From Dyadobacter crusticola DSM 16708 (lineage in GTDB: Bacteria > Bacteroidota > Bacteroidia > Cytophagales > Spirosomataceae): a stretch of DNA of 64,000 nt. Where the stretch lies: the NCBI RefSeq assembly GCF_000701505.1, contig NZ_JNJB01000008.1, positions 248,001-312,000 on the forward strand, given 5' to 3'. Within the stretch, counting starts at the first letter, position 1. The number at the start of each line of letters is the position of its first letter. Positions 55,139-64,000 of the stretch are shown here, piece by piece. Made by a program: the position numbers and the translations under genes. The notes under the pieces are model-generated. The model was not told where the DNA came from, did no database searches, and worked only from the letters and a program-made list of their open reading frames with translations.

Positions 55139-58108
55139 TTACGCTTTAACCTTTTTACCAGCAGGCGCAACAGGTTCAGCTACTGCAAGCGCAGGCTCTT
55201 TCATCTTTTCGCGTTGCAGAAGGTCTACCACGATCGGCGCCGCTACGAACAGTGAAGAGTAAGTTCCTACGATTACCCCAAGCAGCATACAGAATGTAAA
55301 TCCGCGGATAACCGCTCCTCCGAAGATCATCAGTACAAGCAATACGAGAATTACAGAAATACCTGTCACCGCTGTACGGCTCAGCGTACTGTTCAATGCA
55401 TTGTTGATTACGGTAGGCAGGCTCTGGCCCCGCGCCTTATCATCTTTCAGGTAATCTCTGATACGGTCATAAATTACGACAGTATCATTCATCGAATAAC
55501 CGATCATTGTGAGGATTGCACCGATAAATGCCTGGTCGATATCAAGTGACCAGGGAAGAATGCCATTGAACAATGAGAAAATAGCCAGGATAATCACCAC
55601 ATCATGCAAAAGCGACATTACCGCACCGTAGCTAAATGCAACTCTCCTGAAACGGATCAGGATGTACACAAAGTTGGCCGCAAGCGCCAGCAATACTGCA
55701 TAAATAGCTGACCATAATGTATCCTTCGCCATCGTTGGACCCACTTTATTTGAGCTTACGATTGTGGCAGGATTACCGCTGATCTTGTTCACGCCTTCCA
55801 TCACCTTAGCCTCAGCTTTCTGGTCCGCGTCGGGTGTCGTTTCATCAATCAGGTAAGCAGTAGTGATTTTAACCTGGTCCTGACCACCGAAAGTTTTCAC
55901 CTCCGTAGAAGATCCCAATGTTTCGTCCATTTTGCTGCGCAGATCATCTGCATCCACCTTGTTTTCAAAACGAATCACATACGAACGGCCACCTTTGAAG
56001 TCGATACCTAAACCGAATCCTTTGAAAATGAATGAACCGATACCGATGGCGATGATAACTCCGGAAATCAGGTAGAAGCGCTTGCGCTGCGATACGAAGT
56101 CGAAATGATTGTCCTTAAACCAGTTTTTGGTCAGCCCGGTGTAAAAGTTGAAAACCTTCCCTTTCTTGATTTGTTGTTCCAGTAAAAGGCGGGTGATGAA
56201 AATCGCACTGAACAGTGATGTAAGCAAACCCAGTACCAAGGTAGTCGCAAAACCAAGTACAAGCCCGGTACCAAATGTATAAAGGATAATACCTGTTAAT
56301 AAGGTTGTTACGTTCGAGTCAATGATCGCGCTCAGCGAGTGTTTAAATCCGTCGCGGATTGCCTGGGTAAAAGGCTTGCCTGTTTCCATCTCCACCTTGA
56401 TACTCTCGTAAATCAATACGTTCGCATCCACAGCCATACCAATCGAAAGTACGATACCTGCGATACCTGAAAGCGTCAATACTGCACCCAATGACGCCAT
56501 CACGCCAAGCAGGAAGAACAAGTTAATTAACAAGGCGATATCTGCAATCCAGCCAGCTTTGCTGTAGTAAGCCACCATGAAAACCAGTACGATCAGCAGA
56601 CCAACCGCAGAGGATAACAAACCCGCATTAATCGCCTCAGCACCGAGTGTCGAGCCTACCACCGCTTCTTCCACAATGTGTGTCGGAGCCGGCAGCTTAC
56701 CTGCTTTTAGCACGTTCGACATATCTTTTGTTTCTTCCACCGTGAAGCTACCTGTAATGCTTGAGTTACCATTTGGAATTTCTCCCTGTACAGTCGGTGC
56801 AGTGTAAACCAGGTTATCGATGATGATAGCTACCGGACGGCCAACGCTGCGGGCAGTCAAGGAGCGCCATTTACGTGCTCCTTCTCCATTCATACGCATG
56901 GTAACTTCCGGCCGACCTCTTTCGTCATAATCGTGCGTTGCATCTACGATCACGTCGCCTTCCATTGCAGCTTCGCCATTTGCCTTTTTGATAAAATACA
57001 ATGGCAGGATCAACTGATTGTCACCAGCGGCTGTTCCTTTGCGGTCCCACATGAAAACAAGATCAGCAGGGAACAATGAACGTACTTCCGGGCGGCGCAG
57101 GATTTCTCCGGCACGTGCAGTATCTTTCAAATAAACGCCCAATCCTTGTGGCATTGGAACAAACAGGCTGGTCAATGCGGCAGTTTGTGCGGCTACCGCA
57201 GCGGAGTCATTCTGAGTAGAATCACTTTTCTGAGCGAGCTGCTCAGCCAAACCGCCGGTAGATGTTTTCTTGGTAGTATCTGTGAGTGCAGTAGTTGCAG
57301 CAGCAGGTTTCTTTGCTTTTTCAATTTCAGCTTGCTGGGTCAGATATCTGCCCAGACCTTCCAGTCCCGCGCCAAGTTCATTTGTAAGATATACCTCTGC
57401 AAATTCAAGCTTTGCAGCGCCTGAGAGCAGGCGGCGAACACGCTCCGGATTATCCACACCTGGCAATTCCACCAAAATACGGTTCTGACCAGGCAAACGC
57501 TGGATATTCGGGTTAGTTACCCCAAACTTATCAATACGTGCAGAAGTAATCTGAAATGCGCGGTCGATAGAACCATCCACCTCCGTATTCAGCATCTTAA
57601 TTACATCTGCATCAGATGAATTGCTGCTGATCTTGCCACGGTTGGCACTGGTTGCGAACAACGACGCAAGGCTGCTGCTAGGTGCTGCCTCTTTGTAAGC
57701 TGCTGCAAAACGGTTGATAAATGTACTGTTGCTCGCCGCTTTGTCCTCGCCTGCCTTTTTCAATGCAGTCTGGAATGCTGCGCTGCGTGCATTTCCGCCG
57801 GCCATTCCTCTCAAAATGTCCGCAGGTGCTACTTCAAGCACTACGTGCATTCCACCCTGTAAGTCAAGACCCAGGTTCAGTTCACGCTCGGTAACCTCTT
57901 GCAATGTGTGGCCGAGATATACCTCTTCACGCCACAGAGAATCAATGTAACGTTGTTTTTTCGCGATATCTACCTCTCCTTTTGCGTCAGTTGCATAAGC
58001 AATTGCCTTGCTTCTGAAGCTTCTTGAAGCAAAAGTAAAAGACAGATAATAAACGCTAATAAGGGCGATCACGATGGTCAGCCCTATTATTCCATTTTTA
58101 TTGGTCAT
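55139..58108 (-). CDS. secDF: Fused protein translocase subunits SecD and SecF
   Basis: A 989-residue fusion with twelve membrane segments; it uses proton flow to help pull proteins across the inner membrane. SecD is about residues 1-610 with the periplasmic ELNLGLDLQGGMHVVLEV at the start and GIVLSIGMAVDANVLIYE in the membrane part; SecF is about 690-960 with GLGIDFKGGRSYVIRFE and TMIGYSMNDTVVIYDRIRD. The SecD periplasmic region carries extra low-complexity residues (about 255-310, Ala/Thr/Lys/Gln-rich). The fusion is normal in Bacteroidota. The last 20 residues are Ala/Lys/Pro-rich. Confidence 0.97.
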   Translation of the reverse strand: MTNKNGIIGLTIVIALISVYYLSFTFASRSFRSKAIAYATDAKGEVDIAKKQRYIDSLWREEVYLGHTLQEVTERELNLGLDLQGGMHVVLEVAPADILRGMAGGNARSAAFQTALKKAGEDKAASNSTFINRFAAAYKEAAPSSSLASLFATSANRGKISSNSSDADVIKMLNTEVDGSIDRAFQITSARIDKFGVTNPNIQRLPGQNRILVELPGVDNPERVRRLLSGAAKLEFAEVYLTNELGAGLEGLGRYLTQQAEIEKAKKPAAATTALTDTTKKTSTGGLAEQLAQKSDSTQNDSAAVAAQTAALTSLFVPMPQGLGVYLKDTARAGEILRRPEVRSLFPADLVFMWDRKGTAAGDNQLILPLYFIKKANGEAAMEGDVIVDATHDYDERGRPEVTMRMNGEGARKWRSLTARSVGRPVAIIIDNLVYTAPTVQGEIPNGNSSITGSFTVEETKDMSNVLKAGKLPAPTHIVEEAVVGSTLGAEAINAGLLSSAVGLLIVLVFMVAYYSKAGWIADIALLINLFFLLGVMASLGAVLTLSGIAGIVLSIGMAVDANVLIYESIKVEMETGKPFTQAIRDGFKHSLSAIIDSNVTTLLTGIILYTFGTGLVLGFATTLVLGLLTSLFSAIFITRLLLEQQIKKGKVFNFYTGLTKNWFKDNHFDFVSQRKRFYLISGVIIAIGIGSFIFKGFGLGIDFKGGRSYVIRFENKVDADDLRSKMDETLGSSTEVKTFGGQDQVKITTAYLIDETTPDADQKAEAKVMEGVNKISGNPATIVSSNKVGPTMAKDTLWSAIYAVLLALAANFVYILIRFRRVAFSYGAVMSLLHDVVIILAIFSLFNGILPWSLDIDQAFIGAILTMIGYSMNDTVVIYDRIRDYLKDDKARGQSLPTVINNALNSTLSRTAVTGISVILVLLVLMIFGGAVIRGFTFCMLLGVIVGTYSSLFVAAPIVVDLLQREKMKEPALAVAEPVAPAGKKVKA

Positions 58109-58229
58109 TTTCTTAAATGAAAAAATTGATTGGGATTCTTAAAAAAATACGGACTTGCTGCCTGGTTCAGGCTACGAGGCGCTTCACTTTGAAAATATTA
58201 TAGTAATGCAGAAAGAGTCTCCTATCTTA

Positions 58230-58634
58230 TCAAGGAGCATTGGTGACTATGAACCTTCCGAAGATCCGGTGGAAGTAGGAAAACAGGAAAAATGATTCCT
58301 GGAAAGTAAATCTGACCGCCAGCTCTTTGGCTACAAAATGCCAGACGGGCTGAGGTAAAAAGTAAAAGTAATCGGAGAAGTTAAACGAAATGGCGGGGGT
58401 AATTACCGCATCCAGCGCAAGCGCGCTTACTTTGGCTTCGCCAGGCTGGGAAGCCTGCTCAGCCGCGCCACTCTTGGCAATTTCTTTCGATTTGGAAACA
58501 AGGTTCTGTCCGCCTATTGCATGATCAGACCAAGACCGTGCGCCTGCTACCACCAAAAGCATGGCGGCAAGCATAAAGCTGATTGTCTGGTTGATAACTC
58601 TTTGAGTTTTCACTGTTTGCAGTAGGGGGTTCAA
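58230..58634 (-). CDS. Hypothetical protein with an N-terminal membrane segment
   Basis: A 134-residue protein with one hydrophobic segment (about 16-34, TISFMLAAMLLVVAGARSW) and an aromatic-rich C-terminal half (FNFSDYFYFLPQPVWHF, FTFQESFFLFSYFHRIF). It resembles no family I know. It precedes secDF on the same strand with 121 bases between. It may be an exported or membrane-anchored small protein, possibly a spurious frame, but the frame is long for a shadow and no other gene claims the region. Confidence 0.55.
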   Translation of the reverse strand: MNPLLQTVKTQRVINQTISFMLAAMLLVVAGARSWSDHAIGGQNLVSKSKEIAKSGAAEQASQPGEAKVSALALDAVITPAISFNFSDYFYFLPQPVWHFVAKELAVRFTFQESFFLFSYFHRIFGRFIVTNAP

Positions 58635-58944
58635 AAACGAACCGCAAATTAGGATCGAAAATTTCAGAATAGCAAACTATTTTTTTCGTATTCAACGGAT
58701 AATCCAGAAGGATAGTATTCGATCATCATCAAACACAGTATGAACTAAATACAAATGATCTGAGAAGGTATTCGCGCCAGTTGACCAGTCTGAAAATCCG
58801 GCAGAACGCTCTCACAGGAAAATGAATGTAAAGCTAATTGTAAACGAACAGTAGCGCCGACTGCAAGTAAACCCCTGAGGGTAAATACTTTTAAAGATAT
58901 AGATTCGCTATATTGATGTTTATAACAAACAGAATTATAAAAGG
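58635..58944. other. Intergenic region before the DUF1549 gene, nothing recognised
   Basis: About 310 bases between the divergent hypothetical gene and the cytochrome protein. I see no gene, RNA or strong palindrome and no TAnnTTTG box with correct spacing. Confidence 0.5.
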
Positions 58945-61701
58945 ATGTTGAATAACAAAATCTTTATTGGTGCGGGAGCTCTGATCGTTGTTATATCTTC
59001 CTTTTTCTGGCTTTCGGGCTCGGGCTCCTCGTCGGTAGATTATAATACCGATGTAAAGCCTATTTTGAACAAGCATTGTATGGGCTGCCACGGAGGAGTG
59101 AAGAAGGCCGGCGACGTGAGTTTCCTGTTTGAGCATGAAATGCTGGAACCCGGTAAGTCCGGCAAGATCCCGGTCGTGCGCGGTGACGCCGACGCCAGCG
59201 AGATGATCCGGCGCATACTATCCGATGATCCAGACGAAAAAATGCCGAAAAATGGCACGCCGCTCAATGAGCAGGAAGTTGATATTCTCAAAAAATGGAT
59301 CAATGAAGGTGCGAAATGGGAAACGCATTGGTCTTACAAAAAAATCGAAAAGCCGGAAGTACCTTCTCTTAACAGTTTCAGCAATTTGTTCGGACTGCTG
59401 AACACAGGCGACAAAAAGTGGGCGACCAATGAGATTGACCACTTTATTTTGGCCAAACTGAAAGACAAAGACCTAACAGTATCGCCCGAGGCCGACCGCG
59501 CCACATTGATCCGCCGGGTAAGTCTGGACCTGACCGGCTTGCCTCCAACCGAGAAGCAGGTTGCCGATTTTATAAATGACAACTCGGAAAATGCTTATGA
59601 AAAGGTAGTTGACCGCCTGCTCCATTCACCAGGCTATGGAGAGCGCTGGACTTCCATGTGGATGGATCTGGCTAGGTATGCAGATACAAAAGGGTACGAG
59701 AGCGACGGCGGGCGCACCATGTGGCGCTACCGGGATTATGTGGTAAAATCTTTCAACCAGGATAAGCCTTTTGACCAGTTTACCATTGAACAGCTCGCAG
59801 GGGATTTACTTCAAAAGGACAAAGACGGTTTCCCGCTAGAAGACAATATGATCGCCACCGGCTACCACCGGAACACGATGACAAACAATGAAGGTGGTAC
59901 CGACGATGAGGAATTCCGCACTGCCGCGCAGATCGACCGCGTGAACACAACCTGGGAAGTTTGGCAGGGAACTACATTTGCATGCATTCAATGCCACAGC
60001 CACCCTTATGATCCGATTCCGCACGAGGATTATTACAAATACATGGCATTCTTCAATAACACCCGCGACGAAGATGTGTGGGATGAATGGCCAAAGCTGC
60101 GGTTTTACAAAGGAGAAGATTCAATGCGGGTGGAACGCGTGAAAAGCTGGATCAGACAAAACAAACCTGAGCAGCTGCCGGAAGTGACGCAGTTTATGAA
60201 AGTAATGGAGCCGAAGATCAATGCCCACAACTTTGTAAAAGGCGACCAGTCGACGGTATTGACGATTTCCTATTATGGTGTGAAAAACAATGGAAACGCG
60301 CGTATTTCGCAAGTTAACCTTACCGGCGCGGACAATGTGGTCATGAACATTGCCACCAAAGCGGAGAATGCCGTACTATCCTTACACCTCGACAAACTAG
60401 ACGGCCCGGTGATTTCTGAGATCAAAGTGCCGGTGAGAGATTCTGTGATCATTGCACCACTTATCAAAACATCAGGTAAGCACGACATTTATCTCGCACT
60501 TAAAAGTCCCAAAGCACCGGAAGAATGGGTGCGGATTACCTGGATATCTTTTCAAAAAGCATTGCCGGGGACTGACAAACCTGAGTACAAGGAAATTCTT
60601 TCAGATTATGCGACGGTACTGACCCGCCAAACCGAGAGCATGCCGGTAATCTGGGAAGGTAAAGGAGATTTTGCACGGAAAACACATGTTTTTGTTCGCG
60701 GAAACTGGATGGTAAAAGGCGCAGAAGTAAAACCTGATGTACCAAAATTGCTGGCGCCGTTACCAGGCGACGCGCCGCGTGACAGACTTGGTCTGGCCAA
60801 ATGGATTGTAAGCCGCGACAATGCACTGACCTCCCGTGTCATCGTGAACCGGTTCTGGGAACAGCTGTTTGGAAAGGGGATTGTTGAAACCGTGGAAGAT
60901 TTCGGCTCACAGGGCGCAGAGCCGACACATCCCGAGCTTCTGGACTGGTTAGCGGTAAAGTTTATGGAAGATGATCAATGGAGTATCAAAAAAATGCTGA
61001 AAACGATTGTGATGTCGTCGACCTACCGGCAGAGCTCCAAGACCAATGAAGATAAACTCGAAAAAGACCCTTACAATGTCTGGATCTCGCGCGGGCCACG
61101 CGTCCGCCTCAGTGCGGAACAGGTACGTGACCAGGCACTGGCGTGCAGCGGGTTGATATCAGATAAAATGTACGGTCCCGGTGTAATGCCGCCTCAGCCT
61201 GACAAAATCTGGCAATCGCCTTACAGCGGTGAGAAGTGGGTGCTGAGTGAAGGGGAAGACAGGTATCGCCGCGGCGTGTATACTTACTGGAAGCGAACCG
61301 CGCCTTATCCGTCAATGGTAACATTTGATGCACCGAGCCGTGAATTCTGCCAGTCAAGGAGAATTTTAACCAATACACCTTTGCAGGCATTGGTTACCCT
61401 CAATGATCCGGTGTACCTGGAAGCAGCGGAAAGTCTGGCGGGTAAAATGCAAAAGAGAGGAAAAACGCCTGAACAACAATTAGCAGAAGGTTATCGGATG
61501 CTGACTTTTCAGCCGATAGAGCAGCGAAATCTGAGTGTTTTGGTGAAAGTTTATAAAGAAGCTTTGCAAGCTTACCGGAAAAAGCCCACGGATGCCGATA
61601 GCATTCTGGCTTACGGAAAAGAGCGCACACCCGAGCTGGCAGCTTTGACAATTTCAGCAAATGTGATGCTCAATCTGGATAATGTCATTACTAAAGAATG
61701 A
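58945..61701 (+). CDS. Planctomycete-type cytochrome protein (PSCyt1, DUF1549, DUF1553)
   Basis: A 918-residue exported protein with an N-terminal membrane anchor (FIGAGALIVVISSFFWLSG). A PSCyt1 cytochrome c domain follows with heme site Cys45-X2-Cys48-His49 (HCMGCH), then DUF1549 (about 165-370; DHFILAKLKDKDLTVSPEAD, RWTSMWMDLARYADTKGYE) with a second CXXCH at Cys347/Cys350/His351 (CIQCH), an insert of beta structure, and DUF1553 (about 625-890; LTSRVIVNRFWEQLFG, PSREFCQSRRILTNTPLQALV). It is typical of polysaccharide- or amine-degrading planctomycetes and some Bacteroidota. Paired with DUF1501 downstream, as usual. Biochemical function is unknown. Confidence 0.9.
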   Translation: MLNNKIFIGAGALIVVISSFFWLSGSGSSSVDYNTDVKPILNKHCMGCHGGVKKAGDVSFLFEHEMLEPGKSGKIPVVRGDADASEMIRRILSDDPDEKMPKNGTPLNEQEVDILKKWINEGAKWETHWSYKKIEKPEVPSLNSFSNLFGLLNTGDKKWATNEIDHFILAKLKDKDLTVSPEADRATLIRRVSLDLTGLPPTEKQVADFINDNSENAYEKVVDRLLHSPGYGERWTSMWMDLARYADTKGYESDGGRTMWRYRDYVVKSFNQDKPFDQFTIEQLAGDLLQKDKDGFPLEDNMIATGYHRNTMTNNEGGTDDEEFRTAAQIDRVNTTWEVWQGTTFACIQCHSHPYDPIPHEDYYKYMAFFNNTRDEDVWDEWPKLRFYKGEDSMRVERVKSWIRQNKPEQLPEVTQFMKVMEPKINAHNFVKGDQSTVLTISYYGVKNNGNARISQVNLTGADNVVMNIATKAENAVLSLHLDKLDGPVISEIKVPVRDSVIIAPLIKTSGKHDIYLALKSPKAPEEWVRITWISFQKALPGTDKPEYKEILSDYATVLTRQTESMPVIWEGKGDFARKTHVFVRGNWMVKGAEVKPDVPKLLAPLPGDAPRDRLGLAKWIVSRDNALTSRVIVNRFWEQLFGKGIVETVEDFGSQGAEPTHPELLDWLAVKFMEDDQWSIKKMLKTIVMSSTYRQSSKTNEDKLEKDPYNVWISRGPRVRLSAEQVRDQALACSGLISDKMYGPGVMPPQPDKIWQSPYSGEKWVLSEGEDRYRRGVYTYWKRTAPYPSMVTFDAPSREFCQSRRILTNTPLQALVTLNDPVYLEAAESLAGKMQKRGKTPEQQLAEGYRMLTFQPIEQRNLSVLVKVYKEALQAYRKKPTDADSILAYGKERTPELAALTISANVMLNLDNVITKE

Positions 61702-61948
61702 TGATGCCTGTTTTCGTCGCTCTGTTTCGATGGTGCCGTTTCCGCCATCACATACCCTTTCTCCGTCGACTGAAGTCGACGGAAATGGATTTTAGATTTT
61801 GGGCTTTGCCCGAAAATCAATTAAAAACAATCAATTGCGCCCGGCTTTAGACAGATTGCACTAGAATATTTAGAAAGATTCAGGGCGAAGCCCGAAAATC
61901 AGTCAAAACAATCAATTGCCCCGGGCTTAAGCCCGGGGATCTGGATAA
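61702..61948. repeat. Intergenic region with two direct repeats and two palindromes
   Basis: Palindromes TCCGTCGACT-GA-AGTCGACGGA at 61762-61783 and CCCCGGGCTTAAGCCCGGGG at 61919-61938, and two copies of about 42 bases beginning GCCCGAAAATCA (61808 and 61890), offset about 82 bases. The last palindrome ends 10 bases before the DUF1501 ATG. REP-like intergenic elements. Confidence 0.75.
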
Positions 61949-63424
61949 ATGGAAAAGCTAATAAAAGAATTGCAACATGCTTCTTTGCTGCACCAAACGC
62001 GGAGGCATTTTTTGCAGTCCGTTGGGTTTGGGCTGGGCGCATTAGGGCTGGGAACGATGCTTCATTCCTGCGGCTCTTCAACTGCAGCGGATACGCAGAT
62101 GGGCGAAGCAGCGAGGGCCCGCATTCCACAGTTTGCACCCAAGGCGAAGCGTGTGATTTACATTCACATGGCCGGCGCGCCTTCGCAATTGGAGCTTTTC
62201 GATTACAAACCCGAATTGCTCAAATACCACGGAAAGGATTGTCCCGCCGAATTTCTGGAAGGAAAGAAGTTTGCATTTATACAGGGTGTACCAAAAATGC
62301 TCGGGCCGCAAGGTCATTTCGCACAATATGGTCAGTCTGGCGCATGGATGTCCGACTATGTCCCTTACCTGCAAACCGTGGCTGATGAGATCACATTCCT
62401 CAAAGCAATGCATACCGACCAGTTCAACCACGCACCGGCGCAGCTGCTGATGCACACGGGAAGTGCGCGGCTTGGGCGGCCCAGTTTGGGCGCGTGGTCG
62501 GTTTATGGATTGGGATCTGAGAATCAGAACCTGCCTGGGTTCATTGTTCTGGCTTCCGGGGGGCAGCAGCCTGACGCAGGAAAAAGTGTTTACGGGAGCG
62601 GCTTTTTACCGTCGGTATACCAGGGTGTACAATGCCGGACCGGCGGAGATCCCGTTTTGTACGTAAGCGACCCAAGCGGAATGAACCGCGATATGCGCAA
62701 GCAGACCATTGAAGCTATTAATGAAATTAACAAGCAGACTTACGAAGAAGTAAAAGATCCTGAAATCCTGACACGGATCAGCCAGTACGAAATGGCATTC
62801 AGAATGCAGATTTCTGTGCCGGAAGTAATGGATGTTTCCAAAGAGCCGCAGTTTATACTGGATATGTACGGCGTAAAGCCCGGCGAAGGCACTTTTGCAA
62901 TGAACTGCCTGCTGGCCAGGAAGCTGGTTGAAAACGATGTCCGTTTTGTGCAGCTGTTTGACTGGGGCTGGGATGGGCACGGTACTTCGAAAGATCACAA
63001 TGTAGAAGGCGGCCTGCGCCATAAATGCCGGGAATCAGACCAGCCCGTAGCTGCATTGATTAAAGATTTGAAGATGCGCGGACTTTTGGAAGAAACACTC
63101 ATTATATGGGGCGCGGAATTTGGCCGCACGCCAATGCAGGAAAATCGGAATGGATTGGTAATGCCGTTTATGGGACGAGATCACCATCTGGACGCGTTCA
63201 CGATGTGGATGGCGGGTGGCGGCGTAAAGCAAGGCTTCTCGCACGGAGAAACCGACGAGCTGGGTTATTATGGTACAAAAGGCAGGGTCCACGTTCACGA
63301 TCTGCAAGCTACTATCCTGCATTTAATGGGTTTTGACCACGAAAAATTCACCTATCCTTTTCAGGGCAGGAACTTCCGGCTTACGGATACGGAGGGAAAA
63401 GTAGTTAAAGAAGTTATCGCTTAG
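61949..63424 (+). CDS. DUF1501 protein with Tat-like signal
   Basis: A 491-residue DUF1501 (sulfatase-like/alkaline-phosphatase-fold-related) protein. The N-terminus has a twin-arginine motif TRRHFLQSVGFGLGALGLG (Arg18, Arg19) followed by LHSC, so it should be exported folded through Tat, maybe as a lipoprotein. Conserved parts: KRVIYIHMAGAPSQLELFDY, DYVPYLQTVADEITFLKAMHTD, DWGWDGHGTSKDHNVEGGL and IIWGAEFGRTPMQ. It accompanies the DUF1549/DUF1553 protein and together they probably act on a periplasmic substrate. rhaM follows by 12 bases. Confidence 0.93.
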   Translation: MEKLIKELQHASLLHQTRRHFLQSVGFGLGALGLGTMLHSCGSSTAADTQMGEAARARIPQFAPKAKRVIYIHMAGAPSQLELFDYKPELLKYHGKDCPAEFLEGKKFAFIQGVPKMLGPQGHFAQYGQSGAWMSDYVPYLQTVADEITFLKAMHTDQFNHAPAQLLMHTGSARLGRPSLGAWSVYGLGSENQNLPGFIVLASGGQQPDAGKSVYGSGFLPSVYQGVQCRTGGDPVLYVSDPSGMNRDMRKQTIEAINEINKQTYEEVKDPEILTRISQYEMAFRMQISVPEVMDVSKEPQFILDMYGVKPGEGTFAMNCLLARKLVENDVRFVQLFDWGWDGHGTSKDHNVEGGLRHKCRESDQPVAALIKDLKMRGLLEETLIIWGAEFGRTPMQENRNGLVMPFMGRDHHLDAFTMWMAGGGVKQGFSHGETDELGYYGTKGRVHVHDLQATILHLMGFDHEKFTYPFQGRNFRLTDTEGKVVKEVIA

Positions 63425-63436
63425 GTTTTTCAAATA

Positions 63437-63757
63437 ATGGAGCATACAACGATCAAGGCTTTCCGGATGCAGCTGAAACCGGGTTTTGAAAAAGAATACA
63501 AAAAGCGCCACGATGAGATCTGGCCGGAACTTACCGCGCTCCTGAAAAATGCCGGATTGTTGGAATACTATATATTTCTTGACGAAAAAACATTGGCCCT
63601 CTTCGCTTTTCAGAAGTTGAAAGAAGGTGATACAACCTCCGAACTGGCTGCATTACCGATCATGAAAAAATGGTGGGATTATATGGCAGATATAATGGAT
63701 GTAAACGAAGACAATTCTCCTCAGGTATTTGCATTGCCCGAGGTTTTCAGGCTTTAA
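63437..63757 (+). CDS. rhaM: L-rhamnose mutarotase
   Basis: A 106-residue protein of the RhaM family that interconverts anomers of L-rhamnose (or related 6-deoxy sugars), with KAFRMQLKPGFEKEYKKRHDE and the C-terminal MKKWWDYMADIMDVN. The His in KRHDEIWPEL is the expected catalytic residue. It starts 12 bases after the DUF1501 gene and therefore shares its transcript, which suggests that the cytochrome-DUF1501 pair handles deoxy-sugar material; that is inference. Confidence 0.93.
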   Translation: MEHTTIKAFRMQLKPGFEKEYKKRHDEIWPELTALLKNAGLLEYYIFLDEKTLALFAFQKLKEGDTTSELAALPIMKKWWDYMADIMDVNEDNSPQVFALPEVFRL

Positions 63758-63804
63758 TAAGCCGAATACAGGCATCATTAGGATTGATATTAAACCCTTT
63801 ATAA

Positions 63805-64000
63805 ATGCATTACATTCTACTTCAGGATTCGTCGTGGGCTACCTTCATTGGCAGGTTCCACCCGGCGATCGTCCACTTCCCTATCGGCTTTTTACTGATC
63901 GCAGCTGTCCTGGAAATTGGCCGACGCTGGGGTAAGGTCAATGTGAGCGAGGGTACCGTCGTCTTTATTCTGTTTTGGTCTGCTGTTACCGCGACAATCG
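63805..64000 (+). CDS. DUF2231-like membrane protein, cut by the window end
   Basis: An open frame from ATG 63805 to the right edge, at least 65 residues: MHYILLQDSSWATFIGRFHP, then AIVHFPIGFLLIAAVLEIGR and a second hydrophobic segment VVFILFWSAVTAT. HPAIVHFPIG is characteristic of DUF2231 membrane proteins, often fused to a planctomycete-type cytochrome c domain. The C-terminus cannot be seen. It follows rhaM by 47 bases in the same direction and is the next member of the cytochrome cluster. Confidence 0.78.
   Translation, partial: MHYILLQDSSWATFIGRFHPAIVHFPIGFLLIAAVLEIGRRWGKVNVSEGTVVFILFWSAVTATI

Overview
The window reads as chromosomal DNA of a Bacteroidota bacterium of the Cytophagales type; a Dyadobacter-like relative is my inference. 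The pointers are a GldB gliding lipoprotein, a fused SecDF, an E1 alpha/beta fusion, the short Bacteroidota-restricted DUF4295 ribosomal protein beside L33, DUF4293 and DUF6089 proteins, AT-rich spacers with TTG-N19-TAnnTTTG promoters, and almost no Shine-Dalgarno sequences. I see no rRNA, tRNA, CRISPR array, prophage or insertion sequence. Most of the window is ordinary core genome.

Layout. 1-4590 (minus): a transglutaminase/DUF2126 protein and a circularly permuted ATP-grasp protein cut by the left edge, a predicted peptide-bond-forming system. 4905-6659 (plus): proC and a DUF1338 dioxygenase. 6660-7822 (minus): small toxin-antitoxin-like genes, three of which look broken by single missing bases. 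7866-12787: a secreted double-domain esterase, a coiled-coil protein, a beta-hydroxyacid dehydrogenase and an acyl-CoA carboxylase beta subunit. 12876-18241: an envelope block (MCE protein, amidase, LptD-like protein, DUF1573 protein). 18445-23154 (plus): 2-oxoacid dehydrogenase E1 followed by a PglC/PglD/PglE-like sugar trio. 23205-28548: FKBP lipoprotein, endonuclease III, an ECF sigma factor with a small overlapping partner, a HAD nucleotidase, PhyH and a trypsin-like protease.

28573-36517: DUF2911, two DUF6089-like barrels, then an ABC transporter with a histidine-rich permease loop and a CXXC periplasmic partner (probably metal-linked), an orphan nuoH, gldB and an epimerase-like SDR. 36588-45304: a TlpA-like thioredoxin, gatB, a lipoprotein cytochrome c, rpmG plus DUF4295, ftsY, rimO, DUF4293 and kdsD. 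45398-52691 (plus): recQ, purD, a cysteine-rich RicT-like PSP1 protein, anmK and lhgO. 52790-58634: two small unknown genes, an amino-acid permease, secDF and a small unknown membrane protein. 58945-64000 (plus): a planctomycete-type DUF1549/DUF1553 cytochrome protein, a Tat-exported DUF1501 protein, rhaM, and a DUF2231-like membrane protein cut by the right edge.

The items I would look at first are the damaged toxin-antitoxin island, the histidine-rich ABC system, the 69-residue gene whose promoter and 3' flank share a 12-base motif that downstream becomes a 24-base perfect palindrome, the unusually strong Shine-Dalgarno before the RicT-like gene, and the amidoligase operon at the left edge.
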